From CBDEGU01 sp965238045 (GTDB taxonomy: Bacteria > Acidobacteriota > Terriglobia > Bryobacterales > UBA6623), in the NCBI GenBank assembly GCA_965238045.1, contig CBDEGU010000008.1, forward strand, positions 62,001 through 126,000: 64,000 nucleotides of DNA. Direction: 5' to 3'. The notes below the pieces were generated by a model that ran no database searches, was not told where the DNA came from, and worked only from the letters and a program-made list of their open reading frames with translations. The translations under genes were made by a program, and so were the position numbers. Each line of letters opens with the position of its first letter. Within the stretch, counting starts at the first letter, position 1. This document shows, piece by piece, positions 1 to 10,628 of this stretch.

Positions 1-2385
<2,385 letters not shown>

Positions 2386-2454
2386 GGATTGCGGTTCCGT
2401 CTTGTACCTTACACAATTCAACTTCCACCGAAGAACGAGTTCATCCCGGCGTTC

Positions 2455-3291
2455 CTATTCGGCTCGGGGATAACAGCCGAGCACTGCCAGAAAGTCGGCC
2501 ATCTCAGCGAGATGAGACATGGCGTTGCGTCCGTTAGGCTCGTCCGGCGAACCGAGAAAATCCAGGTAGAAGAGGTATTCGAAGGGCCTTCCCCGCAGCG
2601 GCCGCGACTCGATCTTGATCATATCGATATCCCGCAGCGCGAAAGCGCTCAGGCAGCGAAAGAGCGCTCCGGGACGGTTCTGTGTCGTGAACACGATGGA
2701 CGTTTTCAGCGCCGTGTTGGGTTTATCCCGGCGGCGGGGCTTCTTAGCTCGCAGGAGAAAAAACCGCGTATAGTTCCGCCGGTCGTCCTCGATCGAAGAC
2801 TTGAGAATCTTCGCTCCATAGTATTCGGCGGCACCCTTCGAGGCGATCGCCGCCAGCGTCGGGTCGTCACCATTCATCACGTGCTCGACGCTACCCGCGG
2901 TATCGAAAAAACTTTCCGATCGAATCGACGGGTGCTTCTTGAAAAATGTGAGGCACTGCCCAAGTGCGACTGGATGAGAGATGGCTCGCGTGACTTTCGA
3001 TAATTTCGCCTCGGGACGTCCAATCAAATAATGGACGATTCGAATGCTCGTTTCCCCCACGATGGGCAGTTTGTAGTTCAGCAAGTGATCGTAGTTTTCG
3101 TGCACCGAACCGGCGAGGGTATTTTCAACCGGGACGACGGCGTAGTCAGCCTTGCCCGAGGCAACCGCTTGGAACATCTGCTCAAACCGTTCGTGGGGCT
3201 GGTAGGAGATCTTGTCGCCCAGAAAACGGCGGCTCGCCTCCTCGCTAAATGCGCCGCGCGCGCCTTGAAACGCTACTTTCGGTCTGGCCAT
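2455..3291 (-). CDS. pheA: Prephenate dehydratase
   Basis: Converts prephenate to phenylpyruvate in phenylalanine synthesis. The protein is a monofunctional P-protein of about 278 residues without a chorismate mutase domain. It opens with KVAFQGARGAFSEEA, carries the catalytic TRF motif (NYTRFFLL) near residue 173, and ends in an ACT domain with the GALF and ESRP motifs that bind phenylalanine for feedback inhibition. An upstream in-frame ATG at 3324 would add 11 residues. The ATG at 3291 is preferred because it places MARPKVAFQG at the usual start of the family. The gene sits between der and lon on the same strand. Confidence 0.93.
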   Translation of the reverse strand: MARPKVAFQGARGAFSEEASRRFLGDKISYQPHERFEQMFQAVASGKADYAVVPVENTLAGSVHENYDHLLNYKLPIVGETSIRIVHYLIGRPEAKLSKVTRAISHPVALGQCLTFFKKHPSIRSESFFDTAGSVEHVMNGDDPTLAAIASKGAAEYYGAKILKSSIEDDRRNYTRFFLLRAKKPRRRDKPNTALKTSIVFTTQNRPGALFRCLSAFALRDIDMIKIESRPLRGRPFEYLFYLDFLGSPDEPNGRNAMSHLAEMADFLAVLGCYPRAE

Positions 3292-3374
3292 ACGTCTTGG
3301 AGTGTCCCGCCCGCCGGTCGCCATGTCGCCGCTCGCCCGGATCGCGGCGGCTCATGAAATCTTATCTTATCGCC

Positions 3375-4691
3375 TCAGCGTGATTTCCTTTTGGACTTGA
3401 CGACGATGGGTGTCCCTTCAAAATCAAAGGCTGCCCGCAACTGGTTGACCAAGAACCTCTCGAACGAAAAGTGAAACTTTTCCGCCCGGCCGGTGAAAAA
3501 GACAAACACCGGCGGCGCCACGCCCGCCTGGGTAACGTAGTGGATCTTCGGCTTGCGGCCCCCTGGGGTGCTGGCTCGGTCGAAGTCGACCGTCGCGACA
3601 AAGCGATTCAACTCGCCGGTCGGCACCCGCCGTCGGGACGCCTGGTAGGCACGACGCACGAGCGCAAAAATTTGCTGTACTCCTTTCCCGTGCAAGCCGG
3701 ATACGAAGTGAATCAGCGCGTAGTCAATAAACTTGAGCCGGTCGCGGACTTTCTGCGTAAACTCGGCGCGACGCACACCGCTGACTAGATCCCATTTGTT
3801 AACGATCACGATGTGAGACTTGCCGGCCTGGTGCGCGTAGCCCGCGATATTGGCGTCAAGCGCCGCCAGGTCGTCGGAGGCGTCGACAACCAGCAGCGCC
3901 ACATTGGCGATCCGAATGTGCCGCTGCGCCATCATCACGCTCAATTTCTCGGCCATCTGATACGTCTTGCCCTTGCGGCGGATACCGGCTGTATCGACGA
4001 ACTGAAAACGCGTCCCCCGGCGCAGAACCTCTTCATCCACCGCATCGCGGGTTGTGCCCGGCGTCGCGGAAACGATCGCGCGTCCGGCGCCGGTCAGAGC
4101 GTTCAGCAAGGTGGATTTGCCTACGTTCGGCCGTCCGATGATCGCCACTTGAATCAGAGGGTCTTCCCCGTCTAGGGGGTCGCTGTCCGGAAACGACGCG
4201 GTGGTGTGATCGAGAAGCGTCTCTATGCCGCGGTCGTGCTCGGCTGAGACAGGAAAGACATCGGGGAGCCCGAGCGAGAAAAATTCCGCCGTGGCCCCGT
4301 CAATCGCCGGTGTATCGCACTTATTGACGGCCAGACTAGCTGGCTTACCCAGCCGGAGGAGGAACACGGCCAAATCGCGGTCCGTAGCGGTGATTTCGCT
4401 TCGTCCATCCGTTACGAAAACGACGTGCCAGGCGCCTGCCAAAGCCGTCCGCACCTGCTGGTTGATGAGTGCGGGGAACTCCCCATCGTCATCGAAGAGC
4501 ATCCCGCCCGTATCGATGACATCAAAGGAGCGACCCCTCCATTCGGCTTCATGGAGAATACGGTCGCGCGTGATGCCCGGCTCATTGCCAACAATCGACC
4601 GGCGACTATGGGTGATGCGGTTGAAGAGCGTGGACTTGCCCACGTTGGGCCGCCCCACGATCACCAGCGTGGGCCGTTGGGAGCGACTCAT
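3375..4691 (-). CDS. der: Ribosome-associated GTPase Der (EngA)
   Basis: Essential tandem GTPase for 50S ribosomal subunit maturation. At 438 residues it has the normal length and architecture. The first G domain starts with VGRPNVGKSTLFNRI near residue 10 and DTGGM. The second has IGRPNVGKSTLLNAL near residue 185, DTAGI and NKWD. A C-terminal KH-like domain runs from about residue 355. The start is the ATG at 4691. The stop lies 83 bp upstream of the pheA start, so der, pheA and lon may share a transcript. gph diverges from it on the other strand. Confidence 0.97.
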   Translation of the reverse strand: MSRSQRPTLVIVGRPNVGKSTLFNRITHSRRSIVGNEPGITRDRILHEAEWRGRSFDVIDTGGMLFDDDGEFPALINQQVRTALAGAWHVVFVTDGRSEITATDRDLAVFLLRLGKPASLAVNKCDTPAIDGATAEFFSLGLPDVFPVSAEHDRGIETLLDHTTASFPDSDPLDGEDPLIQVAIIGRPNVGKSTLLNALTGAGRAIVSATPGTTRDAVDEEVLRRGTRFQFVDTAGIRRKGKTYQMAEKLSVMMAQRHIRIANVALLVVDASDDLAALDANIAGYAHQAGKSHIVIVNKWDLVSGVRRAEFTQKVRDRLKFIDYALIHFVSGLHGKGVQQIFALVRRAYQASRRRVPTGELNRFVATVDFDRASTPGGRKPKIHYVTQAGVAPPVFVFFTGRAEKFHFSFERFLVNQLRAAFDFEGTPIVVKSKRKSR

Positions 4692-4863
4692 GGACCCTCA
4701 TCATATCACCGCGCTGCAGGCCTGCTGTCCGCGACGAGCAAGCCGCCCGGACGAAAGTTTCCGGCGCTGGAAAGACCGGCATTCCGCCATCCTCGCCCCA
4801 CTTTGGGGGGCAATCTCGACCGGGTCCGGGGCTGAGCCGGGGTGGCTGATACACTGAAGCCAA

Positions 4864-5559
4864 ATGCGGTTTGACCTGTTGATCTTTGATCTTGACGGCA
4901 CGCTGATCGACTCATGCCTTGACCTGGCGCTGGCGGTGAATGCGACGCGCGCAGACGCCGGGATGGCGCCGATCAAACACGAGAGGATCTACTCCTACGT
5001 CGGAAACGGTGCGCCGGCGCTCGTTCGACGCTCGCTGGGCGATGGCGTCTCGGATGCCATCGTCGAGGAGAGCCTAGCGTTCTTCTACGAGTACTACCGC
5101 GAACACATGCTCGACAACACTGGCCTCTATCCGGGCGTGCAAGAGGGTCTGGATCAGCTGCTCGCGCAAGGCGCCCGCATGGCGGTCTTGACCAACAAGC
5201 CGGTCCGGTTCAGCCAGATGATTGTCGGCCGCCTGGGCCTGAACGCTCATTTCAGAGAAGTCTACGGCGGCAACAGCTTCGATACCAAGAAACCCGACCC
5301 GTTCGGTCTCAACCGGCTGGTCGAGGAGCTCGATGCAACGAAAGCGACGACCCTGATGGTAGGCGATAGCGCGGTGGATATCGACACGGCGCGGAACGCC
5401 GGGGTGGCGAGTTGCGGGGTGAGCTATGGACTACGGCCGGAAAGTTTCGAGAAGTCGCCTCCCGATATTCTCGTGGACCGCTTCGACCAAGTAGTTCGAG
5501 TTGCCTCCAACGGCGAGCTTGCCCGCTTTTCTCGCCACGTGGCGAAGCGAAGTGCGTGA
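4864..5559 (+). CDS. gph: HAD phosphatase, probable phosphoglycolate phosphatase
   Basis: HAD superfamily hydrolase of 231 residues. Motif I is DLDGTLIDS near residue 9, with a helical cap after it. Motif II is in LTNKP, the motif III lysine is in DTKKPDP, and motif IV is MVGDSAVDID. Closest by pattern to Gph, which clears 2-phosphoglycolate, although HAD enzymes are hard to assign exactly. The last 13 residues (ARFSRHVAKRSA and neighbours) and the TGA stop are encoded by the left end of a 182-bp repeat element, so the original C-terminus has probably been replaced. The gene converges on the ThiF-like gene across that repeat. Confidence 0.85.
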   Translation: MRFDLLIFDLDGTLIDSCLDLALAVNATRADAGMAPIKHERIYSYVGNGAPALVRRSLGDGVSDAIVEESLAFFYEYYREHMLDNTGLYPGVQEGLDQLLAQGARMAVLTNKPVRFSQMIVGRLGLNAHFREVYGGNSFDTKKPDPFGLNRLVEELDATKATTLMVGDSAVDIDTARNAGVASCGVSYGLRPESFEKSPPDILVDRFDQVVRVASNGELARFSRHVAKRSA

Positions 5560-5700
5560 GAGGCTCGTCAGTACGAGGCGCGCGCCGCTTGACGAACGCA
5601 GGCGTACTTGAGAGTACGTCGAGTACGGCGAGCAAGCGCAACGAAATAATGGCGGGCCTCCCATGCGCTTCGGTCGTCCGGTGCTGAGAAATGCGGGCTA
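5519..5700 (+). repeat. 182-bp foldback element, copy A
   Basis: One of three copies in the window, each exactly 182 bp. By eye about 164 of 182 bases match the copy at 34840. The ends are imperfect inverted repeats of about 47 bp, TTGCCCGCTTTTCTC on the left and GAGAAATGCGGGCTA on the right. The inner part is also partly self-complementary. The left end encodes the last residues and stop of gph. The right end supplies, on the minus strand, the TAG stop of the ThiF-like gene. No open reading frame of its own was found, so this is a MITE-like or REP-like element rather than an insertion sequence. Confidence 0.9.
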
Positions 5701-6720
5701 ACTCCCGACGTAGCGGGCGTATAGGCTTCTCGCGATTCCAAGGTCCTCGGTCCCTTTGATGATGGCTCGCCCGTCGGCGAAGATCGTCATTTCATAGGGG
5801 CGGCACTCAAATCGCAGGGCGTACTCGTTGGCGCGTACCGGCCCGAGCGGCTCCAGCGTCGAGCGCAGCTTGGCGAGATCCAGCGGTTCTTCTTTTTCAT
5901 GGACCTGTACCGCGTTCCGGCCACAGAGCGAAATCGGACGGCGGCGGCGCGCTTCGAGATAAGCGAACCGCCTCTCGCCGCAGACCCGGCATGCGGGACG
6001 GCGCGCCGCGGTGACGATCGATTGTCGGGTGTTTTTCCAGACATCAATGGAAAACAGGCGCGCTTCGATGGCCTCCCGCCGGCCGGTCATGATCTTGATG
6101 GCGTCGGCAACTTGCAGCGAGGCGATCACCGCACTGGCCGAAGCCAGGATGCCGGCGGTGTCACAGCTTGGCTGGGGGCCGCCCGGAGGTTCAGGAAAGA
6201 CGCAAGCCAGACACGAACTGCAACCGGGCAGGACCGGCATCGTGACGCCGTAGCTGCCGACGGCCCCGCCGTAGATCCACGGCAGGCCGTGTTTAACCGC
6301 GACGTCGTTGACGAGATAGCGAGTTCCGAAATTGTCGGTACCGTCAAGAATGACCGTGGCGGGAAGCAGCAAGCGTTCGGCGTTGTGAGGGTTTAGGTCC
6401 ACCACTTGAGGTTCGACCTTCACTCCTGAATTGATGGCGGCCAGGTGGCGGGCCGCGGCGGCAGCCTTGGGCAGCCCTTGAGCGGCGTCTGCCTCATCGA
6501 ATAGCCACTGGCGCTGCAAGTTGCCCAGCTCGACGTAATCGCGGTCGATGATGACGATCTCGCCCACGCCGGCCCGGGCCAAAGCAGCCACCTGAAAGCT
6601 GCCCAGCGCCCCGCATCCGACGACAACCGCGCGGGATGAGAGCAAGCGCTGCTGGCCCTGCTCGCCTATTTCGGCAAAAAGAATCTGCCGGGAGTAGCGC
6701 TCTCGATCTCGCTCGGTCAT
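5698..6720 (-). CDS. ThiF/MoeB/HesA-family E1-like adenylyltransferase
   Basis: Adenylates the C-terminal glycine of a ubiquitin-like sulfur carrier (ThiS, MoaD or similar) for thiamin, molybdopterin or cysteine synthesis. The 340 residues show RYSRQI at the start, the nucleotide loop VVGCGALGS near 33, the acidic DRDYVELGNLQRQ segment, DGTDNFGTRYLVND, and two zinc CxxC pairs (CLAC and CRVC). A CDTAGIL segment matches the position of the reactive cysteine in ThiF. About 75 C-terminal residues beyond the E1 core are not recognised. The carrier partner is not in the window, so ThiF and MoeB cannot be told apart. The TAG stop coincides with the end of repeat copy A. Confidence 0.85.
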   Translation of the reverse strand: MTERDRERYSRQILFAEIGEQGQQRLLSSRAVVVGCGALGSFQVAALARAGVGEIVIIDRDYVELGNLQRQWLFDEADAAQGLPKAAAAARHLAAINSGVKVEPQVVDLNPHNAERLLLPATVILDGTDNFGTRYLVNDVAVKHGLPWIYGGAVGSYGVTMPVLPGCSSCLACVFPEPPGGPQPSCDTAGILASASAVIASLQVADAIKIMTGRREAIEARLFSIDVWKNTRQSIVTAARRPACRVCGERRFAYLEARRRRPISLCGRNAVQVHEKEEPLDLAKLRSTLEPLGPVRANEYALRFECRPYEMTIFADGRAIIKGTEDLGIARSLYARYVGS

Positions 6721-6910
6721 CAGAACCAGGCGTGGCGATCACGGCGAAAACGGGCTGACCCGCGCCAACCTGCACTAGCACCGCGAACCGTTGCGAACCT
6801 GCTAATGATCCTAGCAGCCGCGGCGATATTGGCTGCCGAAAACTCGCTTTGGGTGACTTTTTCGGGCGGTGAACAAATTCGCGATAACGCGCCGAGCGGT
6901 GAAGGCGTCT

Positions 6911-6916
6911 TATAAT
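6911..6916 (+). promoter_or_regulatory. Candidate -10 box (TATAAT) close to a GTG start
   Basis: A perfect TATAAT ends 5 bp before the GTG start of the Omp85 gene. Transcription beginning the usual 5-9 bp downstream would start at or next to the start codon and give a leaderless mRNA. No convincing -35 hexamer lies 16-18 bp upstream. Confidence 0.4.
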
Positions 6917-6921
6917 TCATT

Positions 6922-9900
6922 GTGTTGGCGCGAAATACCGCTTGGACGGCTTTGGTGGCGGCGCTCGTGATCTCTCTGCCGGCCGCCGGTGCCGCGGGAG
7001 ACGAGCTTGCCGTCGTCGCCGTCGAGTTCTCTCCCCCGGCGCAGCCTCTTTCCCAAGAGCGTCTGCGCGAACTCGTCATGATCCATCTCGGCGCGCCTCT
7101 TGATGCAGGAAAAGTCCGCGACGCGATCAAGAACCTCTACCGTACTGGACGCTACGAGGACGTCCAGGCCGCCAGACAGCGGCTCGGTGGCGGCGTCAAG
7201 ATCACCTTTCTGACCGAACCAGGCTGGTTTGTCGGGCTCGTAAGGGTGATCGCGGCTCGAGGATCGAAATTGCCTCTCGGCACGACCCGCCTCGTCAACG
7301 CCACCGGCCTCAAATTGGGACGGCCCTGGATCGACGAGGACATCGCTTTCGCGCAAGAGGCGATCCGAAAGCTTCTCCACGACAACGGCTTCTTTCTGTC
7401 CTCCGTCACGGTGCGGACCACGCCCCACACCGAGACACAGCAGAAAGACGTTACCTTCGAAATCCTTCCCGGCGCGCCGGCCACCTTCGGCAAGGTTTAT
7501 CTGTCCGGTAACACGCAGCCGGTCGATCCGCCGTTGACGCCCGACCGTGTCCGGGCAATCGCCGGCTGGAAAGCGGACAAGAAGTTCAACCAGGAGCGGC
7601 TCCAGAAGGGCATCGATCGTCTCGAAACTTTCCTCCGTAAGAGGGACTACTGGCAGGCACAGGTTCGCTATATCGATCACGAGTTTAATCCCGACAAGAA
7701 CCAGGCCGACGTCGTCCTCGGCATTCGGAGGGGTCCGTGGATTTTGGTGCGCGCCGAAGGCGAGTCGTTCTCCGCGAAACAGCTGCGCCGCTATGTCCCG
7801 ATCTACGAGGAAGGAGCCGTCGACGAAGATCTCCTGCGCGAAGGCGCCCGAAACCTGCGTGACTACCTTCAGACGCAGGGATATTTCTCCGCAAGAGTCA
7901 CGCCGTTGCGTGAGCGCGAGGACGACGACGAGATCCTGATCGTCTATCAAGTGGAGCGCGGGCCGCGCCAGCGGCTTGTGGCGGTCGAGATCTCGGGTCA
8001 CCGGTTCTTTGACACCGCCACGATTCGCGAACGCATGCTGGTCGAAGCCAAGACACTCGATCTGCGGCGCGGCCGCTACAGTCAAACGCTCTTGCAGCGG
8101 GACCGGACGGTGATCGAAGATCTCTACCGCTCGAACGGCTTTCGCGAAGTGAAAGTAAGCTCTCGGGTGACAGAAGACTATCGCGGCCGCGAAGGCGACA
8201 TGGCGGTCTTTATCGACATCCAAGAAGGGCCCCCAACACGCATCTCCGTATTGCGAATCCTGGGCGCGGAAAACATTCCCGAGGCCGCCTTTCGCGATCG
8301 CCTGGCCTCGGTCGAAGGCCAAGCGTTCAGTCGAGTGAGCGTGGCCTCGGACCGCGACCTGATCCTTGGGGAATATTTCGATTCCGGATATCACGACGCC
8401 GACCTGGTCTGGCGGGTCACCGAGGCCGAAGAACCGAACCGGGTGATTCTCGAGTATGAGATTCGGGAAGGTGATACTCTGCGTGTCCGGAGGCCCATTG
8501 TCTCGGGTTTGCGCCGCACGCGCCGCTCGCTGGTCGACCGCCAGGTTCGCATTGTGCCTGGCGAACCGCTGTCGGCGAATGCAATGTTTGAAACCCAGCG
8601 GCGGCTCTATGAGCTCGGCATCTTTTCGCGAGTGGACGTGCAGCTGCAAAACCCCGGCGGCGACGAGCGCTCGAAGAACGTACTTGTGCAGGTTGAAGAG
8701 GCGCGCCGCTGGACGGCCGGCATAGGCGGCGGCGCCGAGTTCGCACGGCTCGGCGGAAACACCGCTGATGTGACCTCTCCGCTGGGCGAAGCTACCTTCA
8801 GTCCCCGAATCACACTCGAAGCCACGCGGTTGAATATGCGCGGCCTCGGCCATACGATGAGCGTGCGGACGCGCTTTTCCAACCTGCAGCAGCGCGCTCT
8901 CTTTACTTACGAAGCGCCCCGCTGGATGGGTTCGAACCGCTGGCACATGACCCTTAGCGGTCTGCTCGACACTTCGCGTAACGTTCGCACCTTCACCGGA
9001 AAGCGCATTGAGGGCGCCTTGCAGTTGCGTGAGCGGCTCAGCAAGCCCTCAACGCTTCTCTATCGCTTCACCTATCGCCGCACATCGATCGATGAAGATA
9101 CGCTGCAGATCACGCCGCTGCTGATTCCCCTGGCATCCCAGCCGGTGAGGGTTGGATTGCTGTCGGTGACCTATATTCAAGACCGCCGCGATGACCCGAC
9201 CGATTCGACCAAGGGCATCTTTAATAGTCTCGATCTGGGTTTCGCGAGTGGTATATGGGCTTCCGAGCCCGACTTCGTTCGCGTGCTCGGCCAAAACAGC
9301 ACCTATCATCGGCTGGGACGCAGCCGCGTCATCATCGCACGTACGCTTCAGATCGGGATGATGATTCCTACCGGCACGTTCAAAGTGTCCCAAGAGCAAG
9401 CCCTCAACCCGCTAGTGCGCATTTCCGATCCCGACGCGCGCATCCCCCTGGCCGAACGATTCTTCGCCGGCGGCGCCAACTCACATCGTGGGTTTCCCGT
9501 CAACCAGGCCGGACCCCGTGATCCAACCACAGGCTTCCCCATCGGCGGAGGATCTCTGTTTCTCAATAGCGTCGAGCTGCGGTTTCCGCTGCGCTGGGAA
9601 AGTATTGGCGGCGTGCTTTTTCACGACGCGGGCAATATCTTCTCCAAGCCGGGCGCAATGACGTTCCGAAAAACCCAGCAGCCCGTCGTGGTCGACAACG
9701 AAGTCTCCGGGTATGATTTCGACTATATGGTGCATGCGGTCGGACTCGGCGTGCGATACAGGACACCCATCGGCCCGCTGCGTTTCGACGTCGCCTACGG
9801 CCTCAACCCGCCGCGCTTCATCGGCTTCGAGGGCACTCGCGAAGACCTGCTGCGAGGCGCGGGCACGATCAGCCGCCAGCGTATCTCGCGATTTCAATTT

Positions 9901-9927
9901 CACTTTTCCGTCGGACAAACGTTTTGA
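6922..9927 (+). CDS. Omp85-family outer membrane assembly protein (BamA/TamA-like) with seven POTRA-like repeats
   Basis: Outer-membrane beta-barrel that inserts other barrels or autotransporters. The protein has 1001 residues and a GTG start followed at once by a signal peptide (ALVISLPAAGAAG). Seven POTRA-like units can be placed at about residues 29-100, 100-185, 185-270, 271-345, 346-433, 434-515 and 516-595, most ending in a G-P or E-G turn. The D15 barrel runs from RRWTAGIGGG (about 597) to a C-terminal FHFSVGQTF with the terminal Phe of outer-membrane barrels. E. coli BamA has five POTRAs and TamA three. The next genes encode a SurA-like protein and a TamB-like protein, which favours a TAM-like or combined Bam/TAM role. 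Confidence 0.92.
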   Translation: MLARNTAWTALVAALVISLPAAGAAGDELAVVAVEFSPPAQPLSQERLRELVMIHLGAPLDAGKVRDAIKNLYRTGRYEDVQAARQRLGGGVKITFLTEPGWFVGLVRVIAARGSKLPLGTTRLVNATGLKLGRPWIDEDIAFAQEAIRKLLHDNGFFLSSVTVRTTPHTETQQKDVTFEILPGAPATFGKVYLSGNTQPVDPPLTPDRVRAIAGWKADKKFNQERLQKGIDRLETFLRKRDYWQAQVRYIDHEFNPDKNQADVVLGIRRGPWILVRAEGESFSAKQLRRYVPIYEEGAVDEDLLREGARNLRDYLQTQGYFSARVTPLREREDDDEILIVYQVERGPRQRLVAVEISGHRFFDTATIRERMLVEAKTLDLRRGRYSQTLLQRDRTVIEDLYRSNGFREVKVSSRVTEDYRGREGDMAVFIDIQEGPPTRISVLRILGAENIPEAAFRDRLASVEGQAFSRVSVASDRDLILGEYFDSGYHDADLVWRVTEAEEPNRVILEYEIREGDTLRVRRPIVSGLRRTRRSLVDRQVRIVPGEPLSANAMFETQRRLYELGIFSRVDVQLQNPGGDERSKNVLVQVEEARRWTAGIGGGAEFARLGGNTADVTSPLGEATFSPRITLEATRLNMRGLGHTMSVRTRFSNLQQRALFTYEAPRWMGSNRWHMTLSGLLDTSRNVRTFTGKRIEGALQLRERLSKPSTLLYRFTYRRTSIDEDTLQITPLLIPLASQPVRVGLLSVTYIQDRRDDPTDSTKGIFNSLDLGFASGIWASEPDFVRVLGQNSTYHRLGRSRVIIARTLQIGMMIPTGTFKVSQEQALNPLVRISDPDARIPLAERFFAGGANSHRGFPVNQAGPRDPTTGFPIGGGSLFLNSVELRFPLRWESIGGVLFHDAGNIFSKPGAMTFRKTQQPVVVDNEVSGYDFDYMVHAVGLGVRYRTPIGPLRFDVAYGLNPPRFIGFEGTREDLLRGAGTISRQRISRFQFHFSVGQTF

Positions 9928-10604
9928 AGAAAAATAGCCGCAGCTCACTGGGCCGCTATCTGTTCGCCATGGTGCTGGTCGCCCCCTGGATGGCTGGCGG
10001 CGCCGAAATCGAGATCATCGACAAGATCGTGGCCGTAGTCGGCGACGAGGCGCTTACGGCCAGCGAAGTCGACCGGCAGGTGGCCTTCGAGGCGTTCGAT
10101 AGCGAAATACCGATCGAACTCTCGGCCGATAATCGCCGCCGGGCCCTGTCGCTGCTCATCCAGCGGCTGCTTGTGCGGAGGGAAATGGAGCTCGCCGGTT
10201 TCCCCGGCGCGTCCGCCGGGCAGGTGAGCGCGCAACTGAAACGAAGCGAACAAACCTTCGGAGGAAGCGTTCGTTTCCGCGCCCTGCTCTCTCGCTACGG
10301 GCTCGGCGAAGAGGATGCCGCCGGCTTCTTGCGAGAGCAACTAGACTTTGAACGTTTCCGCGACCTGCGTTTCAAGACCGGGATGGTCATCCCGCGGGAG
10401 GAAGTCGAGGATTTCTACAAGCGAGAATACGGCTCGCGGCGAGAGGCCCCGAATTCTCCGAAGATCGAGGATGTCTACAGGCAGATTGAAGACGAATTGA
10501 CCGAACAGCGCGTCGAACCCCTATTCAACGATTGGCTGCAACAGGTAAGGTCTCGGACAAGGATCGTCATTAAGGACGAGTCGCTGCGGGGTGCGCGCTT
10601 CTAG
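9924..10604 (+). CDS. SurA N-domain-like periplasmic chaperone, no PPIase domain
   Basis: A 226-residue exported protein starting at TTG and overlapping the Omp85 stop by 4 bp, so the two are translationally coupled. A signal peptide (residues 1-27) is followed by DKIVAVVGDEALTASEVDRQ, the usual opening of SurA/PpiC N-terminal chaperone domains, and a helical core. It ends with an EDELTEQRVEPLFNDWL segment like the C-terminal helix of SurA. No parvulin (rotamase) domain is present, so it probably acts as a chaperone for outer-membrane clients without isomerase activity. The position between Omp85 and TamB genes supports this. Confidence 0.75.
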   Translation: MKKNSRSSLGRYLFAMVLVAPWMAGGAEIEIIDKIVAVVGDEALTASEVDRQVAFEAFDSEIPIELSADNRRRALSLLIQRLLVRREMELAGFPGASAGQVSAQLKRSEQTFGGSVRFRALLSRYGLGEEDAAGFLREQLDFERFRDLRFKTGMVIPREEVEDFYKREYGSRREAPNSPKIEDVYRQIEDELTEQRVEPLFNDWLQQVRSRTRIVIKDESLRGARF

Positions 10605-10628
10605 CCCGGCCACGGCAGAGAGTTCATC

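Noticed and set aside
6910..8946. 678-codon open frame antisense to the Omp85 gene
   Set aside because: No family motifs and no start context. The sense strand is a clear Omp85 protein. Long antisense frames are expected in GC-rich genes.
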